64,000 bases of DNA from Atrichornis clamosus (taxonomy: Eukaryota > Chordata > Aves > Passeriformes > Menuridae), in the NCBI GenBank assembly GCA_013400975.1, contig WBMZ01009001.1, forward strand, positions 248,001-312,000, given 5' to 3'. Each line of letters opens with the position of its first letter. Position 1 is the stretch's first letter. Position numbers and translations under genes: made by a program. Shown piece by piece: positions 1-14,000 of the stretch. The notes beneath the pieces were generated by a model that was not told the origin of the DNA, searched no databases, and saw only the letters and a program-made list of their open reading frames with translations.

Positions 1-3000
1 TGAGTTTGTCTAGCTGCCACTATAAACACAGGCCTGCCTTTGTGTGCATCAGATCTTTGTGTGAGAACTGTGAGGGATGTGGGGTTCTCCTTCAGAAAGC
101 AGCACAGGCCAGGGCTTTGTCTGGGAGGCTGGAGAAGGGATATGGGTGATCTTTATTCCTGGAAACCGACAGGGCTTTTGAGATGTCAAGATGACACAGC
201 TCTCCCTCCTCCCTCTCTTCCTGGCTCTTCAAAGGTTCCCTGCCATTACATCGTCTGCCCACAGCAACATTCATCACAATGCAGGCTTAGTGGCTGAACA
301 GCATCTGATAAATTCAGCCTCATTTTTTCTACAAAGAGACAGCTCACAGCACAGGAGCACAGGGTGCTAAAGGTGGTGACTGAAGGAATAACTCCCTTCA
401 AAAGGAAAAGCAAAACCCTAGGAAAGATGTTTCTCCTTCCCCCTCAGTTTTACTGAGTGCACACAGGTGCTGTAGGAGACAGTGAAAGCAGCTCAACTGC
501 TCAGGACCAGCGTTATGCTCTGTCTCTTGCAAATTCCAGCAGAGGAGGGATGCTGGGGCTGGGAACGTGGGGGCCAGGGGCCCTCGGAAGATGGCCACTC
601 CCGGGACGCTCTGGGTTGCAGAGCTGTCCTTCAGCTGATCTTTGCAGCCTGACACGGAGAAGGTTTCCCACAGAATGACTCCTCCACCTCAGCCTCTGGT
701 TGCCAATTTAAAAGGACTGATTCAGTTGTGTTTGTTCTGATCAGGGGTGCGTGAAACAAAGGTAGCAGCCAAATATCTTCATCAGGGCTCCCATCAGGTC
801 TAGAACAGGGATAAGGTTAGCCATGTTGAGAATTCCTTAGAAAAATGTCTCTCACATAGAGGAGACTGCTGAAGGGAGAGAAGGCATCTGCTGCTCATTC
901 TCCCTCTGTTTCAGTGAAGCTCAGTAACTTTTACCATTGTGACTTTTAAGAACAGGAGACTCTCTATATGTTCACTAAGGTGTCTTTCCTTTAGTGATTG
1001 CTGGACTTAATGCCTCACACTGATACAGGATTTTATTTTAGCCTTCAGGAACGTCAGAGTGATGTCTTGGGTAACATCAGTTCAGTTGGTGCCATCCTTT
1101 ATCACAGAGCACTGGTCAGTGCCTGTCCTTATGTTGCAATACCCACCACTGCTGATCTTTTAACTCCAAGCAGAATCAAGAATTCACAAGAGGTTTTATA
1201 GGAAGTACAGCACCTTTCATCTTCCCTGACTGTTGTTTAAAAAAAAAATTGGTTTTTTTTTGTTAGTCCAAATGAGCAAGGATTACAGCAGTACATCAAT
1301 AGCACCAATCTGTAGCTCCATGGAGCTGAGAGAAAAGTATTTTTACAGCAAAAGACTGGCATATCATTTGTCTAAAGGCAAGATGAAGTGATTACGTACA
1401 TTTACTGTAGCCTGGGGTGTTTAGGATGCAGTGGAACAGATTCTAAAAGAGCACACCAATCCTGCCTGCTCGTGGAGGGATGGTGATCAACACCTTCTCC
1501 TGAAAAATAGTTTCCCTGAATCTACTTAGAATTCCCTTAACATCAGACTCAGATGTAAGGAGACAGTGAAAGTCCAGGCTAGTACACACTCTAGTGCCCA
1601 CAAATCTCAGCAGTTCTGGGGTCACAACATAGAACATGGAGGGCATGGAAGCTGGCTCTGAAGAACAGACAGACAGTCTGAGCTGGAAGTGCTTCTGGCT
1701 GGTACCAGTAATCAGTGCTATTCCTGTCAGTGATTATACCCAGTGCTGCCATTACCAAAGGCAGCATCTATCAAAAATACTTCTAAATTCCTGATTTAGA
1801 CTATTGCAGCTGGAAACAGTTTAAGCAATCAATGCTTTTCCCTCTACAGATTAAGTCTGAGAATGGAAGTTGCTTTTCAAAAGAATTTCAGGATTTCAAT
1901 GTTTGACTTGATTCTGATAGGAATCTGTGTTCCAGATCTTTCCTTGAAGACAAGTTTTAAGAGCACAGAAATAAAAAGCTGGACCCATTTTCAATGTTTA
2001 CTTTTAGAAAAATTGAAATACTTTCATACTGACTTGTAAAGATAAATTATTTGGGTAGCTAAAAGAAAAAGTCTTAGGAACTAAACAGAAATCAAAATGT
2101 CTTGCTCTGAATCTGTCCAAATAAAATTACATTACTGGAATCTTTTCCATTGGAGGAATTCTGGAAAACTCAATCTGATTTTACAATGTATTTTAGATCC
2201 AGTTGAAAACGTATTCAGATGCAAATTCAATCCATCAAAATTGCTCTCAGCGGTTCTACTTGGGATACAAAAGTTCATCTAATTGGCATCTACCAGGATA
2301 CTTATTTCCTCATTCAAGATGAGAGACCAATTTACAAAGCAAAATTACATCCTCTGAGTAGAATAGGAACCCTGACATGAGACTCAGGTTTTCAATAAGT
2401 ATTTTCAATGCAAATAAGGTTTCAAAGGACTGTTCTGAGAAAAAAGAAAAAATCCACAAAGAAGTGAACAAGCTCCTTCCTGTTTCATTCTTACAGTATA
2501 AGGTATGACAGTTTGAATTACTAATATGAAGTATGAGGGTAAGATATATTTTCTTAGAATTATAAGGACCTTTATACATTACCTCTCTGTCTTTCCTGCT
2601 ATTCAATGAAGATACAAACAAAGCATTGTTGGGAGCTTCATTCATTTTCAAACGTGAAGGGAGGTGAGAAAGCTCAACCGTGCTACCCTGGCCAGCAGCA
2701 GAGCAGGGGCTGACTGTGTTAAAACTTTAATCAAACTGCTGTCAAGGCAGCATAACTTCTTGTGAGCTTTACTCATGGTAGGTGTCTGTCTTTCTGTGAA
2801 TGACAGACCTAGTTCTGCAAGTAATATTGCTAAGTATCTTACATTTGCATGGCCTTTGCAATAAAAATAAAGCAGACAATGCTTTTCTGGGAGGGGGTAC
2901 TCAGTTGCCAGAAGCACTTCTCGAGTTGCCACTTCACACTTAACCTTGTTGCAATACTTAAAGAACTATTCCTTATATAAATACCCAGTAAACACCACAG

Positions 3001-3689
3001 TCATCAGCTCGTTCCCATCGTCACAGAGAGACCCAAAGCAATGCAATGCATAAACAGAACAGAAAGCAGACTGGTGAATGAGGTGTTGTACCCATGATAA
3101 ATCTCCATGCTCTCCTTCTCAGCACGGTGACATTTTTAGAAGACTTCATGCTAGCTGAGATAAAGTCCATATTTTGTTGATAGGAGAAAAAAGAAATACC
3201 ATTTCTTCTGGCTTAGAAGACATTCAGACGCTGTGCTGACAGACATAATAGAAATGACCACACAGATTAGAGCAAGGGAAAGGCAGAAAGACTACAGAGC
3301 TGAAGCTCTACAGATAATCATAACATAATAGGAATATTAGATCACTGCAAATTTTTCCCTCTGTTACTATTTGCTGGATGCTTTCTTGAGCCAGAAATTT
3401 TTAGGATGTTGGTCCTGTTTTTCCACTCCTCAATCTCACATTTTTATCTGAATCACTTGTCAGGTAGCCACCCATCACGGGTAGCCACCCATCATCTTGG
3501 GTATCTGGTTTGTGCTACATAAAAACTACACTGCCTTAGAAGAGTATTCTGGGCATGGTGACAGACGAGCTGCTATAAAGTCTGAGCTCATTGCTGATGT
3601 CATTTTACAGCCAGACTGTAGAGAGAATGTGAAAACGACCTTGCATCAAAGTATTTCAAGTTTATTGACGGTTTTATTTTCATGCGGTT
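1..3689. other. non-coding stretch, no gene seen
   Basis: All six frames are broken frequently. The few open frames (at most 113 codons, at 2310-2651 on the minus strand) have no recognisable domain, no convincing splice sites and no codon bias I can see. No dispersed repeat is recognised here. A 17-base direct duplication at its right end is listed separately. Confidence 0.6.
3464..3497. repeat. 17-bp tandem duplication
   Basis: The block 'gtagccacccatca' occurs at 3464-3477 and again at 3481-3494, directly in tandem with a 17-base period. It looks like a simple local duplication. No function is implied. Confidence 0.8.
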
Positions 3690-3950
3690 TAGCAGGGAAA
3701 TTTGCTGCTGCGGTATTTCCTCGAGCAGGGGCTGCAGTGAGCACAGCCTGCTCCTTTGCTCATCAGGAGCCGCCCCCGGGGTTGTGCTGGAGGCACAGGA
3801 CCCGTCCGAGGACCCGTCCCCGCTGACCGCCCGCCTTTGCTCCTGTCTTTTCCCTGTGCTCCTTGCAGCCCTGCTTGTGCGCTCCTCCTGCCGCGGGCCT
3901 TAGCAAAGGGCTGCCATTCCCGGGACACTCGGGTGTAGATCCAAGATGAT
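3690..3950. other. short CpG-rich patch
   Basis: This roughly 260-base interval is clearly GC-rich and carries about a dozen CpG dinucleotides (for example in ctcgag, cccggg, cccgtccgagg, gccgcggg), against AT-rich flanks where CpG is rare. It is small for a promoter CpG island, and no obvious first exon or TATA box could be tied to it. It could be a small orphan island, an alternative promoter, or a GC-rich relic of a repeat. Open frames on both strands across it look like a consequence of GC content rather than genes. Confidence 0.45.
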
Positions 3951-6900
3951 TCCGGCGGATTGGGGAGATTTATTTTGGATTTGCACTGAGTTTGCTGATG
4001 GGGTGTTCTCCGTAGCCTCTATTATGAAGAAAGGGGTAAAGCAAATAGATGTCTGAGGAAAGTTCAAACAGGTGACAAACTCTGCATAATATTCACATAT
4101 TCCTCTTTGATTTTCATGGGATGACCCACATGTGTAAATGTGGATGAACATGCTTTTGCAGGCATAATCTCTGATGTGTTAGAAGCATGGAGGTTAAAGT
4201 GTTTAACTTTATATTTGCAAGATAGAAAGCAGCTGACACCATCATTTCAAATCAATAAAAGCGGGGCAAATAATAAAACCAACTTTGTAAACTGATAAAA
4301 TATTTCATATAAAATTATCTGAAATATTTAAAAGATATTTTTATATTCTAAAATAAAAAATATATTACATCCTAGCAACCAAATTCCTTCCAAACTTCTG
4401 CAAATCTCAAGGCCCACCTCTGTCTTTCCATTTCAGCTCTCAGAATTTCAGTCGTCTGAAGTCCCAAAGGCTTGCAGGTTTTTATAGGCATCAAGGACTT
4501 TCTGTGAATTATTTCTTGCTTTCTTCAAGAATTTTGAAAGCTCTTTTGTGAGTAAAGGGATTTTTTTGTATGTTTGTTTTGTTTAAATCTATTTGAATCT
4601 TGAGAAAATAACAATAGAAACAGAAAAAGTGATCCAGCCTTACTTTAGTTCAATGCACTTAAAAAAGATAAATCCTCTGTTAGTTGATTATTGTTTGTAT
4701 AGAAGTGTCATAATTCTGTGTCAGAATTCTGTGAAAGTATTATTTCCAAAATAACTTTTGTATAGAATGTGTTACTGGCTACCAAAGGAATACAATGAAT
4801 AAGAGAAAGTACATCATAACACAATTTTTTCACCTTCATATTTTCCATGACCTCCAAACTGCACAAGCAAACATATGCATGCAGAAAAGTACAGGTCACA
4901 GACAGCAAAGTGAAAACTCTGCCTATTTTAAAAGAAGGGAAAAATAGTGCTTGAGTCCTCAGAAGGACTCTCAAAACTGGCAAAATTTTAATTGAAAATA
5001 AAGGGTGGAACATTTAAATGATGCAAAAAAATTAAAGACACACAGGGTGTTTCAGAGATCAAAAGTCACACTGACATCCCTGTGGTCGTATGAATGGGCA
5101 CAAGGGAGAAGGGGACATCTCTATTCTGGACTGTCATAATGAATACCATTCAGCTACTAAAATTCCCCTCTAGTATAGCTAATTAGGTCACACTATCCAG
5201 CAAATCATCTATATTCACACAGGTCCAGATCTGAAATTTGCTTTTACATGTTGTATGGATAGGGGAGCACGAACTGCAACTGCATATACAAATATACCTT
5301 ACAAGTCAAAATATTTCTATGTTTTTCTGAAAAACAACATCCTTAGGTATGATTTTTAAAAAATAGCCTCCAATAATCAAAGTCTGAGTGAGGATCCAAT
5401 CTGTTACATGATCTGCTTCATTAGGGACACTTCCAAATATGAAAGATTGGAAGAAAGAATGCTGTGGGCTATGTTAATCCTACTGTTGTCCTTTATAGCT
5501 CTTCTCTGACCTTCTCTCTAGATTAAAATCAGTATTGGAGTCAAGCTTCTAATTCAGATAAAGGCTGGTCTGACCCAGAACAGCCGCTCTGTTTCCCAGC
5601 GTGAAGCCTGGTCCAGTCAATGGAACCAACCTTGCCGAGTTCAGCCCTTCTCAGAGCAAATATCCCACAGGAATCAGTGACTCAGCTGTCCTTGCTACAG
5701 GCCAAAAATCAGTGAACGAAACTTTGCCTGCTAATTTCAGGTTCTGAAAAGTTCCGTGCCTGAGGCTGCTCTGCTGTGCTGGCGAAACCTCTGCTGCTTG
5801 GTGTGGGTGCTGGTGCCTCACGCCATTCCCCAGCTCATGACACAAGACACGATGTTTCTGCACAAAGAATTGATCCGACAGTGGGTCAAGAAAGCACTGG
5901 GAGCAAAGTCCAATGCAAACTGATACCTGCCATAATTGTCTGATTGGTTACGACTATCATGTTTTTCATTAACTTGTGTGTATATACGTATATATACACT
6001 TATATATGCATTAAAACTTTCATATGTTTAAATGTGTATGCATCAAACACTAATTACTTTATCTGGGAAGACAGAAAATACATATTTTCATACGCAGGAA
6101 TCTGTTTGTTACATAGTTTTGTAAAATAAACAATTGCTGTATGGATTTTGTTTTCTATTGTTGTACATTTCCTAGAATCCAGTGCTCATGACTCAATTGT
6201 AGAGTACATATAGTGAAATTCCTTCATATTCATATTTTCCATTATGTCTAAACTACAAAAATAAAAATAGAAAAAAAACCCCCAACAAACTAAGTAGAGC
6301 TAATATAAATATCCAACTAAGTTCCAAACTGCTTTCTGTTGGGAAAAAAAAAAAAAAGCTGAATTACTTTCTCTCTTTTATGACCACTTTCATTTGGAAA
6401 GTCCTGTTTTCACTCTTCACAGAGTAAAATCACAGTCTGATTCATTCTAATCACAGAGTGATTAGTAGATTGCAGTAGAAAACCATACTACTATTCCATA
6501 TTAAATTCATAACATATGGCCTGAATTTGAATGTAAATTGGATTTCCAAAGGTGAATTCACTTTGCAGTCTGATACATTTGGATCTCAGAGTACAAGGTC
6601 TTGCACACTTCATTTCTCTTTACAAAACTCGGGTTTGTAGTTAGTTTTTTTTTTTACTTTGTAGATTAAAAGAAAGAAAAGCGAAACAAAGCACACTTCA
6701 CTAGAACAACTGCAATGATATGAATGATCCCACAGGAGACAGAGATCATAGTTCTAGCAACATTCCACTTAGGTTCTACATCTTTATTATATTCTACTAT
6801 TGAAAAAAGGCTTTAATGAGTGTGACTTACTGATGCCTTCCTACCAGATGAGTTTTTACCCAGTGCATTTAAAATTTTCTCCTAATCAGTGAACAGTTAC

Positions 6901-9900
6901 TGCCATTAAATAGTTCCTGGCATGTTATTTTGGCTCTTTGAATATCAGTAGCAGGATCTGTGTGACAATTTTAACAAAGGCTCACTAATGCATGGTCTTC
7001 AGCCACTGCCAGAATTTCAAGCTGTGGTTCATGCAGTATTAGGAGCAAGGTATACCAGTATGTACAAGGCCATCTGAAGAGCTGAATTCCTCTTTCAGGG
7101 CAGGAATGCAGCTGCTTTATCATTCTTCACCAGTTTCAGTTAGGGGATAAGATGACGTAAGATGCTGATTATTTCATTTTGCTCTAGTCCAGATGCAAAG
7201 TGGCCCAGTAGAGATAAGAATCAGATTCTCACTCTTTTCAATTTCTATTAGCAAGAGCAGGGTATAAGCTGTTTCTTACTTCCCATCTTCCTACAAAAGT
7301 ATGGGGACCTTTTATTCTTATCAGAAATCAAAACACTAAGCTGTAGTAGATAGGGGAAGGTCACAGTCTAAATGTTTTCATTGACTAAGCAAATTCATCT
7401 AGAGCAAAGCAAAATTACATCATCAGATATCCTGTAACATTTCTTGGGTTGGAAAGATAATTCATGTGAGCACAATTTCTCACTGGAAAAGGAAAATCTT
7501 TTCAGACACAGTAGGGTTTTTCACTCTGGCACGAGATGCCAGTGTAGCCACAGTTGCAAGGCAGTCATCCTGAAGATCCCTAAACAAAACAAGGTAAGGA
7601 CAGCAACAAGGTAATACACATCACAGTAGTTTCATTTTTTGTGCTACTGAGAAATATTGCTCTGCCCACAGATGCCTCTGCATTCCATTACATTTCTCAG
7701 CAATGTCATGTACTCCTTGGACAGAGATGTTAACCTGCAGTTCGCTCTTAGAGATCCCTTACAAAGATACAGCCCAGATTTCTAAAAATTAAAGAAGTCA
7801 TGTCTTTGGGTGAGTTACACTTTATGCCTTCTTAGGTTTCAGGAAAGAGAGATGCAGATTAGATTTAAGATAAGCAAGCTGGACAGTTCCCAGTCTTCAT
7901 GTGCCCCCCTTGCTATCACAAGGAAAATGTACAGACCCCTTAGCTTTCATCTGACAGTGTCCCAGCAGTAACTCTGTGAGTGGGTCCCTGCTTAGTGCAA
8001 ACACAAGTGAGCTATGTTTATGGGAAGGCAGCTCCAATACCAACACATCAGTGAACTAGATGTGGCAATATCATTTACTCTGTGGTTTCCAAAGCAGAAC
8101 AGGATGAAAAGGACAGTATTATCATCCAGGTTAAAACCAGGAGGTGAATGGGATATAGTTCCTTCTAATTTTTGCAACATTGAAGTTAAGAACTTTTCTC
8201 ATAGAAACCTAGAGTGATTTTAGCCACTTTTAATTTACTGCCAAGAAGAAAGAACACCAATGTCTGGAAATGAATAGTAGCAAATCAGTCATCTTCTCGT
8301 GGTTATTCCTGCCTTCTTATAAGGAGGGCAAAAAGGTAGGATTGCAATGAAGAGTTTAGAGATCAGTGCACGTGCAATTAGTGCACTCTGGTGGACTCTG
8401 ACACTTTCACATTCATCCAGGTTAGTTAGTCAAACACTCTTGAAGCTGCTGAAGGAATCTTGTCCACCTACCTACCCTGAAATGTTTTTACCTTGAATTG
8501 GAAAGGATTGGGTCACAGTGTACAGGTTATTCATACACAATCTGGTTGCGCCTGTAGGGAAAGCAACAGATTTCCTGGAGGGGATTAGTGATATTGCATG
8601 CACGGAGCAGGCAAGGAAATGGTTAGGGAAAGCTGACTGGGAAAACAAGGAGCCTGATGAATTACTTCATGCAGAGCAAGTGACCACGTAGTGAGTAGCT
8701 CTTCCCTTGGAGTAACGCTGTGTTGCTTTTATCTCCTGCGTTATCAAAATGGTGCATCTGCAAAGCTGTACTGAAATAGATGAGGCACAGGTTTTAGAAA
8801 TTTTTAAATCCCCTTTGATTTTTACTCAATTTCTTAGTTCTATATGAGAACTTGACAGTAACAGGCACAAAATAGACTTTTAAAAGAGCCTTTGTTTATA
8901 GGTCTTCTAATCGGCATAACTCATCTAGAAATTCATCCCGCCATCAATCTTACCCCTTGAGGGTTGCCATGCTTACATTTCAGACCAGCATCCCATTTTA
9001 ATGGGAAAGGGTACTGCTTCATTGCATTTCCTGGTAATGTAATGGTAACAGTGGTAAAAACATGCTTTCTACTGATCTCCTCTAGGATCACCCTGGATTG
9101 CTGCTCAGGGTTCCTTTTTGCATTCAAGGAGGAACGTGCACACCTGTAGGTCAACATAGATTTGTACATTTTTAATTCACTGTGTGCAGGACGTTTCACT
9201 TCACAGTATTCCCATAATCACCTACCTTTCCTCCTTAGCAAATCAGTTAGATTCAGTTATTTCTGCACCATGCTATATGACATTACATATCTGCAGGCAG
9301 ATCTACCACAAAACTCAATTTGTTTTGGTATATCAGAAAACTGGAGAAAAGCAATCTATTTTCCATCAGTATCTTAAATATGTCTTCAATTCCTCTACAC
9401 ACATACAGAGTTTGGGAGGAATTTCAGATTCAATCTAAAGGAGTAGAAAGTATCTGTTTAACTCACATTTCTCTTAAATAGTATGTACACTACAAATAAA
9501 GCTCCTTCTCCTTTCACTGCCTCATATTCAATATAGCAAATATGGTTAAAGTTTTCAGAAAGGAAAAGATGTCATGAAAGTATCTCTTTAAAAGACTAGG
9601 TTATAGTAAAACTCCTAATTGTTTATATTGCAAAATTGTTAATGTATCTTAACCAGGAAAATACACTATAAAAAAGGCTGAAATTCTTTTACCCTGAGGA
9701 GCTTACAAGTGAGCCACTCATGTACAATTTCACTTATGCATATAATAGGTTAAGCTAGGTTTTGCCACTCCCTTACCCCCTTTAATGGCAGGGTCACTGC
9801 TGGGCACAAGGAGGGGCAGAGAGGAAATGTGGTTAGAAAACTGTGCACTTAGCTAACCCCACAGCTCTGAATTTCCCACTGGAGCCTCTGGCCTGTAGAT

Positions 9901-10599
9901 GCACTTACAAGCAGTGTCTGGGCTGCCCAGACCAGCTCCCAGGCCAATGCTGGGCAAAGGACCAGGAAGCCATAACTTTCTGCTCATGGCTTTTGCTGAT
10001 GAAGTAGAAATTTGGCCTGTTATAATAAAGGATGAACTATGTATATTTTTGGTATCACTATTGATTGGAAATGTTACTGATGAAGCATGTTTAATTCAAT
10101 TGAAGGAGTCTTGAATAGCGCCCTCCATCTCATTTATCTGTACTGTTTTCCTGTGAGTTTCTGCTATGAAATATTCTCTTAATGCTAATAGGTCTTTTCC
10201 CTGAATTAACACCACCTTATCTGAGGTACATGCCCTTTCCCATAATTCAGAGAGACCAGAGGAAATATGGTAAGGTCGAGTATAGGCTTTACAGTGCACC
10301 CTACTGTTTGCACACACAAATTAACTGCAATATTGAGTGCTGAGTTTGCACACTCTTCACACCTTCCCACATACACAGGAATTATGAAAAACGGTAGTTG
10401 AGTGAAAACTCCTTCCATCATTTTGTCCTCCAAGGCTGGAGCTTTCAGCTGGATTAAGGTGGCATTTTGGGTTCCCTTTGAACTTTGGGCAATGTGTGCC
10501 ATGGCCTGGTCCTTAAATTACAGGCAGCAGTTACTGCAGCTAACACCAATACTGTAGTCGTTTTTAGGCTTCATAAAATGGTATTCTAAGTATCAGAAC
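3951..10599. other. AT-rich non-coding stretch
   Basis: No exon, RNA gene or recognisable mobile element is seen. Simple-sequence items include a TA/TG-rich tract around 5977-6010 and an A-run near 6343-6357. Open frames are all short (up to 101 codons) and lack coding character. Confidence 0.55.
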
Positions 10600-11072
10600 C
10601 ATAAAATCATAGAATAGTTTGGATTGCAAGGGACCTTAATAATCATCTCATTCCACTCCCCCTGCCACAGGCTGGAACATCTTCCCCTAGACCAAGTTGC
10701 TCAAACCCCTTTCCAACCTGGCCTTGAGCACTTCCAGGGATGGGGGATCCACAGCTTCTCTGGGCAACTCATTCCAGAACCACCACTCACAGTAAAGAAT
10801 TTCTTCCTAATATCCAGTCTAAACCTGCCCTCTTTCAGTTTAAAGCCACTCCCCCTTGTCCTGTCACTACATGCTCTTGTACAAAGTCTCTCTCCAGCTC
10901 TCCTGTAGCCCCCTTTAGTTACGGGAAGGTGCTCTGAAGTCTCCCCGGATCCTTCTCTTCTCCAGCCTGAACAACCCCAACTGTCTCAGCCTTTCCTCTC
11001 GAACGGGTGCTCCAGCCTTCTGATCGTCTTCATGGCCTCCTCTGGACTCGCTCCAGAGGTTCATGTCCTCTT
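10600..11072 (-). mobile_element. CR1 LINE 3' fragment
   Basis: Read on the plus strand it begins with 'aaatcatagaatagtttgg', the reverse complement of the avian CR1 3' tail, followed by the conserved 'aagggacctt' block, the 'ctggccttgagcacttcc' block, 'atttcttcctaatatcc' and 'cttgtcctgtcactacatg'. The element is therefore inserted in minus orientation. It is 5'-truncated: similarity fades after 'gttcatgtcctctt' near 11072. CR1 is the dominant non-LTR retrotransposon of birds, and most copies are 5'-truncated like this one. No intact reverse transcriptase frame remains. Substitutions in the tail repeats suggest an old, inactive copy. Confidence 0.95.
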
Positions 11073-14000
11073 AAATTTTACAAATATAGCTCTCAAGGTC
11101 TTGCGCTGGGCAGAATCATTCCATTAACATCTAGCATACATCTTCATACTGCTTTGAAAGCTTTTCATTTTGAAAGTGGCATCTCTAGAGACTATTTTTG
11201 GGCTTGCCAGAGATGCTAATGGTATTGTTTATTTTCGATAGCTGGCTTTTTTCCAATTAATTATGGCTCTTTATGAATCATTTTGTTTGGAAATCTTTGA
11301 TAGAGATTACATGAATATGACAGAAGGTCTTCAGGCAGAACATAGCAATTATAAATTGCCAAATGCTATTAGAAGGAATTGTCAGCATCCTTGTAGTCTT
11401 TTAAATGCACCTCGGCAGAGCAACAGCCTGGTAATAGTCCACTTAGTGTGATCTTAGCCTTAGTGAGAAAGTATTAGGATTTTAAATTAGTGTAATATAA
11501 AACGGCATCATTCTTACGAGCATCTAATTCAGACATCACTGAATGGATTGTTTGTGACAGATGACGTAAGCAGTAGTTGCCATAGGAACTGTTCCTTTGG
11601 ATTTTGGTACTGTGTTATATCACGTGTAGAGGTAGTTTTGGCAATCAGTTCAAATTCCTTGAGTAGCATATTCCATATTAATGGATAATTGAACAAGAAA
11701 AATGAAGGTTGCTTGATGCTTGAATGTTACTGCTCTGTAAAAACAGACAGGAAATAGGTCTTTCATATCAGAATTGTGGTATTCATGAACTACAAAGGAA
11801 TACAGACTGTGATAAATCTCAACATCCGTCTGCATGACAATCTTTTCTTATTTATCTTGCACATCACTTCATACAGGCCAACAATGTCTACTTTCCTACT
11901 CCTACCCATCTTGAAATTCAGGGTCCAAAAATATTAGAATCTCAAGAAGAATTATCATTTCCATCACTAAATTTGGCTTCTTTTGCTGAGAAAAAATAGA
12001 CAAAAATTATAAAAAAGGCTTGTTGAATATTTTATAAAGGGGATATTGGAAAAATGACTGACAAAAGAGCTGAGTCCGTAAAGAACTAAGCTTGTTAGGT
12101 GCTCCCCTTCTTACCCCAAATTGCACTGGAATTGGTGGTTTTAAGATGTGCTACCTAGAGAACTCTGCTGTGATTCCTACGTGGGCACACAAATGCTGGA
12201 CACAAGTTAGCTACCTAGCTGCACCTACACGTCCCTTCAAGTGAGTACCCATCCTTTAGACCACAGCTGACTTCTTGAGGCAGGTGGGACAGCTGTGAGC
12301 AGTTTCTGCGCGTCAGCCTCCTCATCAGGGCACGGCTCGAAAAGGGGGCGAGCGTAGGTCCAAGTCCTGCCCATACAGCAGTGTCCCCAAGGCAGCTGCA
12401 GAAGTGACAGCAGGCCACAGTTACTTTTAAAGCCTACTCGCCCCACTGCACATCTGCTTTCAAAGTTTGTGTCTGGATATCACACCAAACACTTCGCACT
12501 GGCTCCCTACGCCCTCACTGAAATGGATTCATAACCAGGTCTCCCTCTGTACGTCTGCTGAGGAACAAAATTCATCCTGTGAGAACACGTGGAAATTAAA
12601 TGCTCATACCAGGACTGAAGTCACTGCTTTCTGCCCTCTGATGTGACCATGGCTGTGAGGAAGTGAATTTAAGATTTAACGCTTTAAATTTGGTTCCTGT
12701 GCTCCACTCACTGTGTCCTTCCCACCCCTCAACTTCTCTACTTTCCAGGCTGCCAAGTCTATACACTGAGGAAAATCTTGCGAAGGAATACTGAAAAAAA
12801 ATTAGCCAGTGGGCTATACATTTCTGAGAGTGAGCCGCAGGGGATTGCCCAGAGGAGGGAGAGGATGCCAGTTTGCTTGGGATCCCTAATGACAAAACTT
12901 TCCATCTCTGTTCTTCTCCACAGATTATGCTGAGACTTAAGGGCAATGCAAGTGGGAATTTACCTGAAATTACAAGAAACTTCTTAAGTTTACATGTATC
13001 ACTATGAAAATAATCTCTACAGATCTTCTAAACCAATATTTTAAGTCCTTTATTAGTGATTTGAATTTCCTGAATAAATCACTAGGATTGGCACCTGTAC
13101 GTCCTAAAGCTCCACACAACACTCTTCCATTAAAAGCCTAATCAAAATACCACAGGAGTTGATCACAAGTTTTAGAGGCTTTGTTTTCAGCCAGCAGTGA
13201 CTTGCCAAGTCCCATATTATATCATGTTCTTCTGGTCTGGGGAAGCTCACCTCAACATTCCTCGAGGATTGAACTTTAAATGAATGTGGCAAGATTTTAT
13301 TCCTCTCTGGTGCATCAGGGAAGCTTAAGGATCAGAGACAAACAACTTCTCCAAGTGGGGACTAACTCTGAGATTCAGACTCCAGTTCCTTTCATCCTGA
13401 CTGGCTACCTATGGCTTGTCTCTACGCAGAATTGAAAATATCTATCTTGCTTCACCTTATGTTTTCCTGTGATCAAGAGAAGTAGACAGAGTTCCAGTTA
13501 GATTTTGACTTTTAGTGGTCTGGTTCATCTGATCTGAGAAAGTTTTTGACTCAGGTAGCTCCTCTGCCTGTCTCCACCACTGAGCATGTCTTGGGGCTGA
13601 GTGTCTGAGCTCCCTGATTGCTCCTCTTGCCTTCTCACCTGAGTGACCCCAGCCTGGAGCAAGAGTTGCCATCAGAGCAGAACTCAGCACCTCTGAGAGG
13701 GAGCTGCAGGATTCTCCTCTTTTGCATTTACATGCTGAGGGAATCAGGAATAGCAAAATGCAACCTCTTCCTTTTTCAGCTGCTTCTTCCTGAATAGTTA
13801 TTGTTCCTTTGGTAGCAGACCAGAAATTCATACTTGTGAAAGAAATAATAACCCTGTTGTCACTAACTTACCGTCACAACTCCTATTAAATTAAGCTCTG
13901 TGCTTCTAGTCTTGGCACATGGGTGTTCAGTCCCCAGACGGAGTTTTCCATGCTCTCTGTTCTGCCTTATCTACATAACAGAGCTGCTCTGTACTGATGC

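Noticed and set aside
5970..6010. TA/TG-rich tract as a microsatellite
   Set aside because: Too short and imperfect to call as a repeat array.
10624..10937. Plus-strand open frames of 94 and 65 codons
   Set aside because: They lie in a CR1 fragment read antisense; they are repeat-derived.
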